A DNA stretch of 64,000 nucleotides from an uncultured Bacteroides sp. Lineage in GTDB: Bacteria; Bacteroidota; Bacteroidia; Bacteroidales; Bacteroidaceae. The translations under genes were made by a program, and so were the position numbers. Below, one piece after another: positions 35,732 through 45,335 of this stretch. Positions within the stretch are counted from its first letter, which is position 1. Each line of letters starts with the position of its first letter. The stretch is from the NCBI RefSeq assembly GCF_963677945.1, contig NZ_OY782578.1, positions 3,563,258 through 3,627,257 of the forward strand, written 5' to 3'. Below the pieces are notes generated by a model. It was not told the origin of the DNA. It did no database searches and was given only the letters and a program-made list of their open reading frames with translations.

Positions 35732-37579
35732 CTATTCTTTAGATGGTTTACCACTTTTAATATTGCTATATGAAACAACCGGTTCCCCAATAAGTCCAAT
35801 CTCAACAGAAGTAAGCTCTTCGTTACTCATGCGAGTTATTTTTTTCCAATTAACAAAGCTCTCAATAAGCACCAGACAAACCAGAATAACTAATATACCG
35901 GAAATAGCAGAAAGTGCATACAAACCTTTTGGTAGATAATTATCAAAAATATTCATCAGTGCCGACGATAAAGTAGTGACCGTAACAAAACACAAAGGAA
36001 TGGCAGTAACCCAAACATACTTATTCTGCTGAGAACGGAGTAAATATGTTGTTCCAATGGCAAATGCAATGATTGCCAGCATCTGATTGGCCGTTCCAAA
36101 GAGAGGCCAGATTGTTGAAATATCGCCTGTGTATAATAAATATCCCCAGAAGAAAGTTATGAGTCCGGAAAAGAAAATGGCATTAAACCAGGCGCGCCCC
36201 TTTGATATATCTCTTGAATTCTGACGGAATAAATCCTGAAGCAGATATCGGCCGATCCTTGTACCTGAATCAATTGTTGTGAGGATAAACAATGCCTCGA
36301 ACATTATACAGAAATGATACCAGTACCCCATCATTGATCTCAACCAGGGAATACTCTCAAATACATAAGTCATTCCCACAGCCAAAGATACCGAACCTCC
36401 GGGTCTACCTGCCAAATCCTCTCCTACTAAAGACGAAAGCTCCGGCAAATCAACAGGAACCATATGCAGTTTAGAAAATACTTCAGGCAGGGAGTTGATA
36501 GCAAAATAATCAGAAGTTGGCAAAACTGTTGCAGCCAGTAAAGCCATGATGGCAACAAACGCTTCTAATAGCATTGCACCAAAACCGATTGGTAATATAT
36601 CTTTTTCGTTTTTAATCAGTTTTGGTGTTGTTCCGGAACTTATCAGTGAATGGAAACCAGACAAAGCACCACAAGCAATTGTTATAAAAAGAAAAGGAAA
36701 TACTTTACCGGGAACAATCGGACCACCTCCATTTACAAATTGTGTAATAGCCGGCATTTTAATATCGGGCTGAATAATAATGATGCCAATAGCCAATGCA
36801 CCGATAACACCAAGTTTCATGTAAGTACTCAAATAGTCTCTGGGTAAGAGTAATAACCAAACGGGCAATGCAGCAGCAAAGAATCCATAAATTGCCAGAA
36901 TTAAAGACATCTGCTTTTGGTCAAAATCCAAATAAGCACCTAAAGCTGAATTTTGAATCACCGGACCAAGAATGACTCCCAGCAGAACTAAAAGTACTCC
37001 TAAGATGGTTCCTTCCCATATTTTATCGGGACGGATATATTTCAAATAGATACCAATAAAAAGTGCAACAGGAATTGTAAAGCCAACCGTGAATGTTCCC
37101 CAAGGTGAGTTTTTCAGAGCATTAACAACGGGAATACCTAAACCGGCCATTGATACAATTAAAATAGCTATTACAGCAATGGAGGCTATAAAACCTAATC
37201 TGTCGCCAACTAAGTCTCTTGCAATTTCAGCAATTGACTTTCCTCTATAACGAACAGAAGCTGTAAGAATTACCATATCGTGAACAGCTCCGGCAAATAA
37301 AGAACCGATAAGTATCCATAAAACACCGGGAAGAAATCCATATTGAGCTGCGAGTACCGGACCAATTAATGGACCTGCTCCGGCTATTGCCGCAAAATGA
37401 TGTCCCATTAATACAACTTTGTTTGTTGGCACATAATCGTGCCCATCATTGAGAGTTTCAGAAGGAACAAGATTGTTTTTATTCAGCATTAAAACTTTAT
37501 ACGCCATGAATCTGCCGTAGACACCATAGCCTATAACAAGGAATAATGCGGCAATAATTACAATTACAATAGAATTCAT
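35732..37579 (-). CDS. cstA: Carbon starvation protein CstA (peptide/pyruvate-type permease)
   Basis: Inner-membrane transporter of 615 residues with about 16 spans, related to E. coli CstA and BtsT, which import peptides or pyruvate under carbon limitation. Family signatures include the N-terminal GYGVYGRFMAYKV, DGHDYVPTNKVVLMGHHFAAIAGAGPLIGPVLAAQYGFLPG, and the LFGTANQMLAIIA block near the C-terminus. Complete at both ends. The last 55 codons are duplicated at 34096-34263. No two-component BtsS/BtsR-like regulator is adjacent. Substrate is inferred. Confidence 0.93.
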   Translation of the reverse strand: MNSIVIVIIAALFLVIGYGVYGRFMAYKVLMLNKNNLVPSETLNDGHDYVPTNKVVLMGHHFAAIAGAGPLIGPVLAAQYGFLPGVLWILIGSLFAGAVHDMVILTASVRYRGKSIAEIARDLVGDRLGFIASIAVIAILIVSMAGLGIPVVNALKNSPWGTFTVGFTIPVALFIGIYLKYIRPDKIWEGTILGVLLVLLGVILGPVIQNSALGAYLDFDQKQMSLILAIYGFFAAALPVWLLLLPRDYLSTYMKLGVIGALAIGIIIIQPDIKMPAITQFVNGGGPIVPGKVFPFLFITIACGALSGFHSLISSGTTPKLIKNEKDILPIGFGAMLLEAFVAIMALLAATVLPTSDYFAINSLPEVFSKLHMVPVDLPELSSLVGEDLAGRPGGSVSLAVGMTYVFESIPWLRSMMGYWYHFCIMFEALFILTTIDSGTRIGRYLLQDLFRQNSRDISKGRAWFNAIFFSGLITFFWGYLLYTGDISTIWPLFGTANQMLAIIAFAIGTTYLLRSQQNKYVWVTAIPLCFVTVTTLSSALMNIFDNYLPKGLYALSAISGILVILVCLVLIESFVNWKKITRMSNEELTSVEIGLIGEPVVSYSNIKSGKPSKE

Positions 37580-37722
37580 AATAATTAGATAACGGTTAAA
37601 TTTATAATCGATTATAATATTAATAATCTGTAAGGTATAACACTTTTACTTTGGACACCAAAAATAATTCTTCTTTTTCAGAATGCAAAGAAAATTATGG
37701 ATTATACTCAGAATCAGAAAAC

Positions 37723-37757
37723 AAATAAGGCTATCAGATATCCTGATAGCCTTATTT
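37723..37757 (-). terminator. Terminator of the cation transporter gene
   Basis: Perfect 15-bp inverted repeat AAATAAGGCTATCAG (37723-37737 with 37743-37757) with a 5-base loop; on the - strand it is followed by GTTTTCTG. It lies 28 bases after the transporter's stop codon. Confidence 0.85.
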
Positions 37758-37784
37758 TATCATTTATATTTACCCTTCATTGGT

Positions 37785-38414
37785 TCAATGACAGCAACAT
37801 TCCTTTCCCTCTGCTTTTTCAAAAGCTTCTTTCCCCTCGGATAAAGAGAAATATATTAAACCTGCAGTACCAATAACATCGGCGTAGGCAAAGCCCGTTA
37901 ATTCATAGATTAAACTTGATAAAAGCAAAACAACCGACATATATACACACACCTTTGTACAATTACTATCAGCAATAATTGGGTCTGAGCCTAATTTTTC
38001 CCCAATCGTTTTTTTGGCATACATTAGCCATATCATTGTCAATATAGATATAGAAGACACTATCACTCCCCAAAGTGTAGTCTCTGGTTTATGTCCATTT
38101 ATCAGGTTCATAATAATACCAGCCAATAGACCGACTGATAAGATATAAAAAGCGAATCCTGTAATTTTCAAGGCTGTTTTTTCAAAAGAACTCTTATTGC
38201 TTTCCGGATTTTGTTTTATGCGCAATATCATTACAGCTATACCAATGCCTGACATTACTTCTATAAAACTATCCACACCAAAACCAAATAACGCCAATGT
38301 TTCATCCTCGTATCCAAAAAACATGGAAACCAGACCTTCAATCACATTATAGAATATTGTAAATAAACTTAGTAGCCAAGCTTTTTGATAGAGTTTTTGT
38401 TCAGAGTTTGTCAT
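37785..38414 (-). CDS. Cation transporter, CDF-like with C-terminal Cys cluster
   Basis: A 209-residue membrane protein with about six spans, related to cation-diffusion-facilitator membrane domains but lacking their cytoplasmic C-terminal domain. Asp48 in LFGFGVDSFIEV and the ADSNCTKVCVY segment occupy positions of the usual CDF metal-site helices; the second motif has Asn/Cys where HxxxD is normal, implying a different metal preference. The tail ends in ECCCH, a likely metal-binding patch. Directly downstream of a Fur-family regulator, and the palindrome at 38499-38513 overlaps its promoter, so expression is probably metal-controlled. The metal cannot be read from sequence. Confidence 0.8.
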   Translation of the reverse strand: MTNSEQKLYQKAWLLSLFTIFYNVIEGLVSMFFGYEDETLALFGFGVDSFIEVMSGIGIAVMILRIKQNPESNKSSFEKTALKITGFAFYILSVGLLAGIIMNLINGHKPETTLWGVIVSSISILTMIWLMYAKKTIGEKLGSDPIIADSNCTKVCVYMSVVLLLSSLIYELTGFAYADVIGTAGLIYFSLSEGKEAFEKAEGKECCCH

Positions 38415-38477
38415 CTTACTTCTATTTAGAATTTATACTTATTTTGTTATGTATACAAATTAATCATTTGTACTCTA

Positions 38478-38513
38478 CAAAGATAAGTTATATAGATGTG
38501 CAACAGTGTTGCA
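38478..38513 (-). promoter_or_regulatory. Promoter and Fur-type palindromic operator of the cation transporter
   Basis: The palindrome TGCAACAGTGTTGCA (38499-38513; arms TGCAAC/GTTGCA) directly follows the fur-like stop codon. Fifteen bases further on the - strand is the -7 box TATCTTTG (38478-38485). The palindrome therefore covers the -33 region, a repressor-like placement. The binding protein is most likely the Fur homologue next door. Confidence 0.7.
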
Positions 38514-38927
38514 TTATTTATGGCAATGTGGACAAACTCCTTTAATTACAAAATTAGCCGTTTCAAAGACAAAATTATCGGGAAGCTGAAAAGAAGGAAT
38601 AGGTATATCTTTCAGGCAGAAAGTCCGTCCACATTTTGTGCATAAGAAATGAAGATGCAAATCTTTCAGTTCGCAAGTGCAATCTTTTTCGCATAAAGCA
38701 TACTTTACAGCGCCTGTACCATCATCTATTTTGTGTATTAAGCTATTTTCAACAAAAGTATTTAATGTGCGAAACAGTGTTGTTCTTTCTACTTTATCAA
38801 ACTTTTGCTCAAGATCGTATAAACTAACAGCATCTGATTGTAATAGTAACTCTTTAAGAACCAAAATACGCATAGCTGTAGGCTTAATATTTTTATCAGC
38901 TAATATTTTTTCTGCTTCATTATCCAT
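38514..38927 (-). CDS. Fur-family metal-responsive transcriptional repressor
   Basis: A 137-residue regulator. The winged helix covers about 10-75 (TAMRILVLKELLLQSDAVSLYDLEQKFDKVERTTLFRTLNTFVENSLIHKI). The structural zinc site is visible as CTKC (Cys96, Cys99) and CPHC (Cys132, Cys135), and the sensing region has His91/His93 in LHLHF. The sequence CEKDCTCELKDLH adds three cysteines not found in classical Fur, closer to Zur/PerR-like members. It precedes the cation transporter by about 100 bases and probably controls it through the palindrome. Whether it senses zinc, iron or manganese is not determined. Confidence 0.9.
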   Translation of the reverse strand: MDNEAEKILADKNIKPTAMRILVLKELLLQSDAVSLYDLEQKFDKVERTTLFRTLNTFVENSLIHKIDDGTGAVKYALCEKDCTCELKDLHLHFLCTKCGRTFCLKDIPIPSFQLPDNFVFETANFVIKGVCPHCHK

Positions 38928-39045
38928 TTTACATTTTCAATTAAAAATCTCTATTCACAACCATTTGTTATTTCAGCTTCAAATATACTAAATCAAGTTT
39001 CATATAAAACTGCTGAATGGTTCTTTTATTTGCTTCTGCCAAAAT

Positions 39046-39537
39046 TTAAATATTCAAAGCCTTATTTTCTTCTTTAATTCTTACTGACAACAAAATTGCA
39101 TTAAATAGAGTAAAAATGACCGCAGTAAAATACAAATCAAAAATTAAAGGTATAACAGCTATTTCAATAATCACAATCATATAATTAGGATGTTTAAAAT
39201 ACCTGTACACCCCTTTTTTTATTAATGCATAATTGGGGATGCGATATATTTTTGTGTTCCAAAATTTACCCAACAATAAAATGACCCAGATCTTAAATGC
39301 AAGAAGTATAAAATATAGAATGAGTAAAAAAGAGCTGTAAAACACAGTTCGTTTCATTGAATACTCAATTATCAACGAAATGATAAATAAAACATGAAGT
39401 GCTACTATATACAGATAATGTTTTTGTCCATATTCAATTGCACCATTTTCTAATAACCATTTTTCATTCCGCTTGGATAGAATTAATTCTCCAATTCGTA
39501 ATATAATTAAGAATGATATAAAAAGGGGGAAAGCCAT
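39046..39537 (-). CDS. ICMT-family membrane methyltransferase (alkylpyrone O-methyltransferase-like)
   Basis: A 163-residue integral membrane protein with four or five spans. The C-terminal IKKGVYRYFKHPNYMIVIIEIAVIPLIF is the isoprenylcysteine carboxyl methyltransferase signature (RHPxY with following Glu). Such small proteins next to type III polyketide synthases, e.g. YpbQ/BpsB beside BpsA in Bacillus subtilis, methylate alkylpyrones. Here it begins one base after the polyketide synthase ends, so the two form a bicistronic unit. Methyl transfer from S-adenosylmethionine to a pyrone or resorcinol hydroxyl is the likely reaction; the product is unknown. Confidence 0.82.
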   Translation of the reverse strand: MAFPLFISFLIILRIGELILSKRNEKWLLENGAIEYGQKHYLYIVALHVLFIISLIIEYSMKRTVFYSSFLLILYFILLAFKIWVILLLGKFWNTKIYRIPNYALIKKGVYRYFKHPNYMIVIIEIAVIPLIFDLYFTAVIFTLFNAILLSVRIKEENKALNI

Positions 39538-39538
39538 A

Positions 39539-40603
39539 TTACATTTTATTCATTTGAAGCAAAACCATCTCACACGAAAAGCCAGGCCCCATTGAGGACA
39601 TCAATCCATAACCATTCTCAAAGCCTTGAGTAAGAAACCTCTCCAGCACATATAAAACTGTGGGACTGGACATATTGCCATTCTCAGTCATCACCTCTCT
39701 TGTATTTTTAAGAAAATCGCCCTCTACCGATAAAGCTTCTTCATAAGCATCTATGACTTTTTTACCACCTGGATGAAATATAAAATTCTTTATATCTGAA
39801 ATTTTTAAATGATTTTTATCTAAGAATGAAGTGATGTCGTTATTTACATTTTTTGCAATAATAGATGGAATGTCTGATGAAAACAAAACTTTAAATCCTT
39901 CATCAACAAAATTCCATCCCATTACATCAAGTGAATCAAAATACAACTTACTTTGACTAGCCAGAAATGTTATTTCATTTTTGGTATTGTTTACATAATT
40001 ATCTCCAACAATCAAACAGGCAGCTATACCATCAGAAAATAAACTTGTACCAATAAAGTTACTCATACTAAAATCATTGCGTAAAAAAGTCAATGAACAC
40101 AACTCTACAGCTACAAGTAAAACCACTGCTTCTGGATTTGCTTTAGCCAAAACACTTGCTTTTGAGTAACCGGCAACTCCTCCTCCACAACCTAAACCAA
40201 AAATAGCCATACGATTGATGTTTTTGTTCAATCTCATTTTATTAATGATAAGCGCATCTAAGCTTGGTGTAGAAAGTCCGGTTGATGAAATAAGAATTAT
40301 ATCAGTTATATCATCCTTATTAATTTGTGCAATAGAAACACACTCCTCTATTGCTTTGACTGAATATTCAAGAGATATCTTTATATATTCTGCATTCTGA
40401 TCCTGAAAAGTATGTAGGTTTGAATAGTAATCCAGTGATTTGCAGAAATTTCTTGTTACTATTTCTGTATTGTCAAATACACTCAGCATACTTTCAACTT
40501 GCGGAAAAGAAGGTGCAAAAAAATTTTTGGCATATTTCTTCACTTCCTTCTGATCTGTTTTGAAAGGAAAATCAATTTTCGATATAGCTGCTAATGAAGG
40601 CAT
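39539..40603 (-). CDS. Type III polyketide synthase (chalcone/stilbene synthase family)
   Basis: Homodimeric thiolase-fold enzyme that extends acyl-CoA with malonyl-CoA and cyclises the product. The full catalytic triad is present: Cys139 in FGLGCGGGVAGY, His277 in FIFHPGGKKV and Asn310 in ENGNMSSPTV. The C-terminal GYGLMSSMGPGFSCEMVLLQ is the family's GxGPG loop. Length 354 aa is normal. With the ICMT-family neighbour it resembles bacterial alkylpyrone/alkylresorcinol clusters, which make methylated membrane-active phenolic or pyrone lipids. Type III synthases are uncommon in gut-type Bacteroidota. The upstream 240-base spacer holds no other gene. Confidence 0.93.
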   Translation of the reverse strand: MPSLAAISKIDFPFKTDQKEVKKYAKNFFAPSFPQVESMLSVFDNTEIVTRNFCKSLDYYSNLHTFQDQNAEYIKISLEYSVKAIEECVSIAQINKDDITDIILISSTGLSTPSLDALIINKMRLNKNINRMAIFGLGCGGGVAGYSKASVLAKANPEAVVLLVAVELCSLTFLRNDFSMSNFIGTSLFSDGIAACLIVGDNYVNNTKNEITFLASQSKLYFDSLDVMGWNFVDEGFKVLFSSDIPSIIAKNVNNDITSFLDKNHLKISDIKNFIFHPGGKKVIDAYEEALSVEGDFLKNTREVMTENGNMSSPTVLYVLERFLTQGFENGYGLMSSMGPGFSCEMVLLQMNKM

Positions 40604-40786
40604 AGTATCAAAATTAAGAATGTCATATTTATTTTATCTATTAAAAACTTGCACAGACGCAAAGTTCCTGAGATACAATATAATTAACATCCTTATTTTA
40701 AATATGTTCAGTGTATCACTCAGTCTAGTTTTTGAAATAAGATTTTTTATGTAAATAATTTACAGAAGTCAATAACAATTCAAGAA

Positions 40787-40835
40787 ATAAAGATTTTACC
40801 TCATAGATACAAGATATATTAGGTAAAATCTTTAT
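40787..40835 (-). terminator. his operon terminator
   Basis: Perfect 15-bp stem ATAAAGATTTTACCT (40787-40801) with its complement (40821-40835) and a 19-base loop, 12 bases past the hisB stop. On the - strand it is followed by TTCTTGAATTG, a weak T tract. Confidence 0.7.
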
Positions 40836-40846
40836 CCAAAAATCTA

Positions 40847-41968
40847 CTAGAGCATTCCTTTAGTTGAAGGTAGCTCATAATGATATATATCCCTCTTCAC
40901 CGCCATTTTAAGCGCACGCGCCAAGGCTTTAAAGATTCCTTCAATTTTATGATGCTCGTTCTGCCCTTCTGCTTTAATGTTCAGATTCATTTTAGCGGCA
41001 TCACTCAATGATTTAAAGAAATGCAAGAACATTTCGGTAGGCATCTCTCCTATCTTTTCGCGATTAAATTCAGCATCCCAAACCAACCAGGGACGGCCTC
41101 CAAAGTCGAGTGCTACCTGGCACAGGCAATCGTCCATAGGAAGACAGTAACCGTATCTTTCAATGCCACGTTTGTTTCCCAATGCCTGGTAGATGCAATC
41201 GCCCAAAGCAATAGCTGTATCTTCAATAGTATGATGTTCATCTACTTCAAGATCACCTTTTACTTTGATCGATAAATCCATTCCGGAATGCTTTCCTATC
41301 TGCTCGAGCATGTGATCAAAGAATCCTAAACCGGTAGAGATATCGCACGCGCCTGTTCCGTCGAGATTCAGCTTTACAAAGATATCTGTTTCTTTGGTGG
41401 TGCGTTGTACTTGTGCTGTACGTTCGCCAGCAAAAAGGAACTCGGTTACACGATCCCAATCAGCTGTTGCCAATGCGCATACATCTTCCAGTCCTTTACG
41501 TTTCAGTTCATCTGTTGAATCTTGCATAAAGATAGCCTTGCATCCCAGATTCTTTGCCAACAGTACATCGGTAATGCGATCGCCAATCACAAAACTTCCT
41601 GCAATATCATAAGCACCTTCTTTCAGGTATTTGCCCATCATTCCAATTCCGGGTTTGCGGTTTGGACTCTTTTCTTCGGGCATACTTGGATCTATCAGAA
41701 TATCATCGAAAGCGATTCCTTCATTCTCAAAAGCTTTCAACATCTTATTATGAGCCGGCCAGAATGTCTCTTCTGGAAAAGAATCAGTACCCAATCCGTC
41801 CTGATTAGTTACCATTACAAACTCAAAATCAAGCTTGCTGCGTATAAAGCCAAGATTCTTAAATACCTTCGGATAAAACTCTAATTTCTCGAGAGAATCG
41901 AGTTGAAAATCAATAGGTGGTTCAATAACCAATGTACCGTCTCTATCTATAAATAATACTTTCTTCAT
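40847..41968 (-). CDS. hisB: Bifunctional histidinol-phosphatase/imidazoleglycerol-phosphate dehydratase
   Basis: Catalyses steps 7 and 9 of histidine synthesis. Residues about 1-165 are the HAD phosphatase (nucleophile motif FIDRDGTLV at 6-14; VIGDRITDV as motif with the second Asp). Residues about 180-373 are the dehydratase, with manganese ligands in [26 protein letters not shown] and the C-terminal [11 protein letters not shown]. The fused form is the enteric type and also occurs in Bacteroides. Seven bases after hisC. Last gene of the hisGDCB operon; the other his genes (H, A, F, I) are not in this window. Confidence 0.96.
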   Translation of the reverse strand: MKKVLFIDRDGTLVIEPPIDFQLDSLEKLEFYPKVFKNLGFIRSKLDFEFVMVTNQDGLGTDSFPEETFWPAHNKMLKAFENEGIAFDDILIDPSMPEEKSPNRKPGIGMMGKYLKEGAYDIAGSFVIGDRITDVLLAKNLGCKAIFMQDSTDELKRKGLEDVCALATADWDRVTEFLFAGERTAQVQRTTKETDIFVKLNLDGTGACDISTGLGFFDHMLEQIGKHSGMDLSIKVKGDLEVDEHHTIEDTAIALGDCIYQALGNKRGIERYGYCLPMDDCLCQVALDFGGRPWLVWDAEFNREKIGEMPTEMFLHFFKSLSDAAKMNLNIKAEGQNEHHKIEGIFKALARALKMAVKRDIYHYELPSTKGML

Positions 41969-41975
41969 GCCACTC

Positions 41976-43013
41976 CTATTTATATTGCTTCAATGCTTCC
42001 AGCAACTGATTATTTTCCTCGCGGGTTCCTACCGTTACACGCAAGCAATCTTTGCAAAGCGTTATTGAAGTACGGTTACGAACGATAATGCCTTTTGCTA
42101 CAAGATAATTATAAATAGCCTTGGCGTCTGACACCTTAGCCAGGAAGAAATTTGCATCCGAAGGATATATCTTTTCGGTACAAGCTAATGCAGCAAATTC
42201 TTTTTCAAGGTGAGCACGTTCTTCAATCAATGTTTTCACCCAAGTCTCTACCTGAGAATAATCTTTCAACATATTCATAGCTTGCTGCTGAGTAAGAAGA
42301 TTCACATTATACGGGTATTTTATCTTATTAAGAATATCAATAATCTCTTTCGAAGCAAAAGCCATGCCTAAACGAATGGCTGCACAACCGTATGCTTTTG
42401 AGAATGTTTGAAGAATAATCAGGTTAGGATATTTATCCAGTTGCGACAGATATGATGGTCTGTCAGAGAAATCATTATATGCTTCATCAAGAATAACCAA
42501 ACCTTCGAATTCGTTGATTACATTTTCAATTTCACTTTGCAACAAATCATTACCTGTTGGGTTGTTTGGTGAGCAGAGAAATATAAGTTTGGTTCTTTCG
42601 TCTGTAGCTGCCAATAACTTATCTGCCGAAAACTGATAACTTTCATCCAGTAATACATTGCGGTAATCTACATTGTTCACATCCGCACAAACCTTATACA
42701 TTCCATAAGTAGGATCGATGGCAACCACATTGTCTTTTTCTGGTTCACAAAAAGCTCTGTAAACAAGATCTATTGCCTCATCACTACCATTTCCAAGAAA
42801 TATATTTCCAGATTTTACTCCTTTTATGGGAGCTAGTAATTCTTTCAAATCTCTTTGCAATGGGTCCGGATAACGGTTAAACGGATTGTTATATGGATTT
42901 TCATTTGCATCAAGAAAGACTGTTGCTTCTGCTCCTTTATATTCATCGCGAGCCGAAGAATAGGGTTTCAAATCCCAAATATTCGGACGGGTTAATTCTT
43001 TTAATGCTTTCAT
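41976..43013 (-). CDS. hisC: Histidinol-phosphate aminotransferase
   Basis: PLP enzyme that transfers the amino group from glutamate to imidazole acetol phosphate. Fold type I marks: [10 protein letters not shown] (cofactor phosphate binding), [16 protein letters not shown], and the Schiff-base Lys in [15 protein letters not shown]. Length 345 aa is typical. Seven bases from hisD and from hisB, matching spacing throughout the operon. Confidence 0.96.
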   Translation of the reverse strand: MKALKELTRPNIWDLKPYSSARDEYKGAEATVFLDANENPYNNPFNRYPDPLQRDLKELLAPIKGVKSGNIFLGNGSDEAIDLVYRAFCEPEKDNVVAIDPTYGMYKVCADVNNVDYRNVLLDESYQFSADKLLAATDERTKLIFLCSPNNPTGNDLLQSEIENVINEFEGLVILDEAYNDFSDRPSYLSQLDKYPNLIILQTFSKAYGCAAIRLGMAFASKEIIDILNKIKYPYNVNLLTQQQAMNMLKDYSQVETWVKTLIEERAHLEKEFAALACTEKIYPSDANFFLAKVSDAKAIYNYLVAKGIIVRNRTSITLCKDCLRVTVGTREENNQLLEALKQYK

Positions 43014-43020
43014 CGTTTCT

Positions 43021-44304
43021 TTATTTTAAACTGTTAAGCCTTACTGTCACCGCATTCTTGTGAGCATCGAGTTGCTCATTGGCTGCCATTACTTCAATAG
43101 CCGGACCAATAGTTTGAATGCCCTGACTGGTAATTTCCTGGAAAGTGATTTTACGGATAAAACTATCTAGGCTTACTCCACTGTATGCTTTTGCATATCC
43201 GTTGGTTGGAAGGGTGTGGTTAGTACCCGAAGCATAATCGCCAGCACTTTCAGGAGTTAGTGATCCAAGGAATACAGAACCGGCATTTGTAATCTGTTCG
43301 GCAACTTCCATGTAGTTAACCGTTTCAATAATCAGGTGCTCAGGTGCATATTCATTGGTCATCGATATGGCTTCATCCATATCCTTAACCAAAATCAGCT
43401 TGCTGTTATCCAATGATTTTGCAGCAATTTCTTTTCTTGGCAATTGCGCTAGTTGAGATTCGACTTCGGCACAAACTTTCTCAATAAGTTCTTCGGAGGT
43501 AGTAATAAGCACTGCCTGACTATCTATTCCATGCTCTGCCTGAGATAATAAATCCGCTGCCACAAAAGCTGGATTGGCTGATTGATCAGCCAACACTTCT
43601 ACTTCAGAAGGACCAGCTGGCATATCAATAGCTACATCACGCAAAGAAACTAGTTGTTTGGCTGCTGTAACATATTGATTACCCGGACCAAAGATTTTAT
43701 AAACCTTTGGCACAGATTCCGTACCATAAGCCATTGCTCCTATCGCTTGTACTCCACCGGCCTTAAATATCTTATTTACTCCGGCCAGATTAGCGGCAAA
43801 CAATATAGCAGGATGCACTTTACCTTCACGGTTCGGAGGGGTGCAAAGTACTATTTCCTTGCATCCGGCAATACGTGCAGGAGTTGCAAGCATCAGCACG
43901 GTTGAGAACAAAGGGGCTGTTCCGCCCGGAACATATAGTCCCACTTTCTCAATACCTACTGCTTTCTGCCAGCAAACTACACCCGGACGTGTTTCAACTT
44001 TCTTTCCGGTAAAACATTGTGCCGAGTGAAAAGTTTCTATATTTTCTTTTGCAAGTATGATAGCTGCTTTCAGATCGTCACTGATCAGACTTTCGGCTTC
44101 TTTGATTTCATCAGCACTCACAGCCAGACTAGCAAGCTGTACCTTGTCGAAGGTGACTTCGCATTCAAGCACCGCTTTATCTCCTTCAGCCTTTACACGA
44201 TTAAGAATGCCTTTTACTGTATCGTTCAGACTTTCAGTATTGAGTGCAGGGCGTTTCAGGATTTCTTTCCAGTCCTCTTTTCCCGGATATTTAATTATTT
44301 TCAT
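43021..44304 (-). CDS. hisD: Histidinol dehydrogenase
   Basis: Last two steps of histidine synthesis: oxidation of L-histidinol to L-histidine with two NAD+. Recognised by [34 protein letters not shown], the zinc-ligand and catalytic region [14 protein letters not shown] and APEHLI, and GTNHTLPT. Length 427 aa is normal. Second gene of hisGDCB. Confidence 0.96.
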   Translation of the reverse strand: MKIIKYPGKEDWKEILKRPALNTESLNDTVKGILNRVKAEGDKAVLECEVTFDKVQLASLAVSADEIKEAESLISDDLKAAIILAKENIETFHSAQCFTGKKVETRPGVVCWQKAVGIEKVGLYVPGGTAPLFSTVLMLATPARIAGCKEIVLCTPPNREGKVHPAILFAANLAGVNKIFKAGGVQAIGAMAYGTESVPKVYKIFGPGNQYVTAAKQLVSLRDVAIDMPAGPSEVEVLADQSANPAFVAADLLSQAEHGIDSQAVLITTSEELIEKVCAEVESQLAQLPRKEIAAKSLDNSKLILVKDMDEAISMTNEYAPEHLIIETVNYMEVAEQITNAGSVFLGSLTPESAGDYASGTNHTLPTNGYAKAYSGVSLDSFIRKITFQEITSQGIQTIGPAIEVMAANEQLDAHKNAVTVRLNSLK

Positions 44305-44311
44305 AGACTTA

Positions 44312-45163
44312 TTAAATAATCATCTTTTCAATAGGTAATACAAGAATACCTTCAGCTCCAAGAGCTTTTAGCTTACCAATAATTTCCCAGAAGCGTTTTT
44401 CTTCAAGAACTGTGTGAACTGAACACCAGTCTTCCTGAGCAAGAGGCATAACAGTAGGGCTCTTCATTCCCGGAAGAACTTCTATAATATCTTTCAACTT
44501 ATCTTTTGGTGCGTTCATCAACACATATTTCTTATCTTCAGCAGTTTTAACAGCATCCATACGGAACAAAAGTTCATCGAGAACTTCTTTGTTTTCTGCC
44601 GACATTTCCTTATTACCAATCAGTAAAGCTTCCGATTTCATCACCACTTCCACTTCCTTCAGACGATTACTGATTAAAGTAGAACCAGAGCTTACTATAT
44701 CAAAAATAGCATCTGCCAATCCAATACCCGGAGCAATTTCCACAGATCCATTAATTACATGGATTTCGGTTTTAATACCGTTAGCTTTCATAAAGTTCTT
44801 CAAAATAACCGGATAAGAAGTAGCGATCTTCTTTCCTTCAAACCATGATAATCCCGGATATTCAATATCTTTAGGCATAGCTAAGGAAAGACGACATTTG
44901 CTAAAACCTAATCTCTTAACGATTTCTGCATCCTCATCCTTCTCTACGAATTCATTTTCGCCAACAATACCTAAGTCGGCTACTCCTGTAGCAACAGCCT
45001 GAGGAATATCATCATCACGAAGGTACAATACCTCAACAGGAAAATTAGTAGACTGAACAAGAAGTGATCTCTTGTGAGAACTTAATTTAATGTCTGATTC
45101 TTCGAAAAGAGCCATTGTTTCTTCGAACAAACGCCCTTTGGATTGTACGGCAATTCTTAGCAT
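44312..45163 (-). CDS. hisG: ATP phosphoribosyltransferase (long form)
   Basis: First committed step of histidine synthesis: joins ATP and PRPP. The catalytic core has AVQSKGRLFEETMALFEES, DLGIVGENEF, and the PRPP loop EIAPGIGLADAIFDIVSSGSTL. The C-terminal 80 residues (ADKKYVLMNAPKDKLKDIIEVLPGMKSPTV) are the ACT-like regulatory domain for feedback inhibition by histidine, so this is the long hexameric HisG, not HisG-short with HisZ. First structural gene after the attenuator. Confidence 0.96.
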   Translation of the reverse strand: MLRIAVQSKGRLFEETMALFEESDIKLSSHKRSLLVQSTNFPVEVLYLRDDDIPQAVATGVADLGIVGENEFVEKDEDAEIVKRLGFSKCRLSLAMPKDIEYPGLSWFEGKKIATSYPVILKNFMKANGIKTEIHVINGSVEIAPGIGLADAIFDIVSSGSTLISNRLKEVEVVMKSEALLIGNKEMSAENKEVLDELLFRMDAVKTAEDKKYVLMNAPKDKLKDIIEVLPGMKSPTVMPLAQEDWCSVHTVLEEKRFWEIIGKLKALGAEGILVLPIEKMII

Positions 45164-45195
45164 AAGTTTATTTTGTTTAAAATGATTTATTTAAG

Positions 45196-45264
45196 AATAA
45201 AAAAAGGCTCACCAAAACGGTAAGCCTTTCTAATTTCATATATACATAATCTATACGCCCACCG
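45196..45264 (-). promoter_or_regulatory. his operon transcription attenuator
   Basis: Terminator: stem AAAGGCTTACC/GGTGAGCCTTT (45219-45229 with 45203-45213) then T7. Antiterminator: CGGTGGGC (45257-45264) can pair fully, with two G-U pairs, with GCTTACCG (45218-45225), the left arm of the terminator. A competing upstream pairing joins TATACG just before the His codons (45294-45299) with CGTATA (45252-45257). A ribosome stalled on the His codons would block the upstream pairing, free CGGTGGGC and prevent termination, the classical 1:2/2:3/3:4 scheme. Confidence 0.85.
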
Positions 45265-45265
45265 A

Positions 45266-45313
45266 CTATTCGTTAGGATAATGATGATGATGACGTATAA
45301 CTGTATTGATCAT
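45266..45313 (-). CDS. hisL: Histidine operon leader peptide
   Basis: A 15-codon frame, ATG at 45313 to TAG at 45268-45266, encoding MINTVIRHHHHYPNE with four consecutive His codons (CAT). It lies about 15 bases after the inferred transcription start and just before the alternative RNA structures and the terminator. Ribosome stalling at the His run when charged tRNA-His is scarce would allow readthrough into hisG. Too short for normal gene finding. Confidence 0.88.
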   Translation of the reverse strand: MINTVIRHHHHYPNE

Positions 45314-45335
45314 ATTGTTTTTTTGTTTTATGCGA

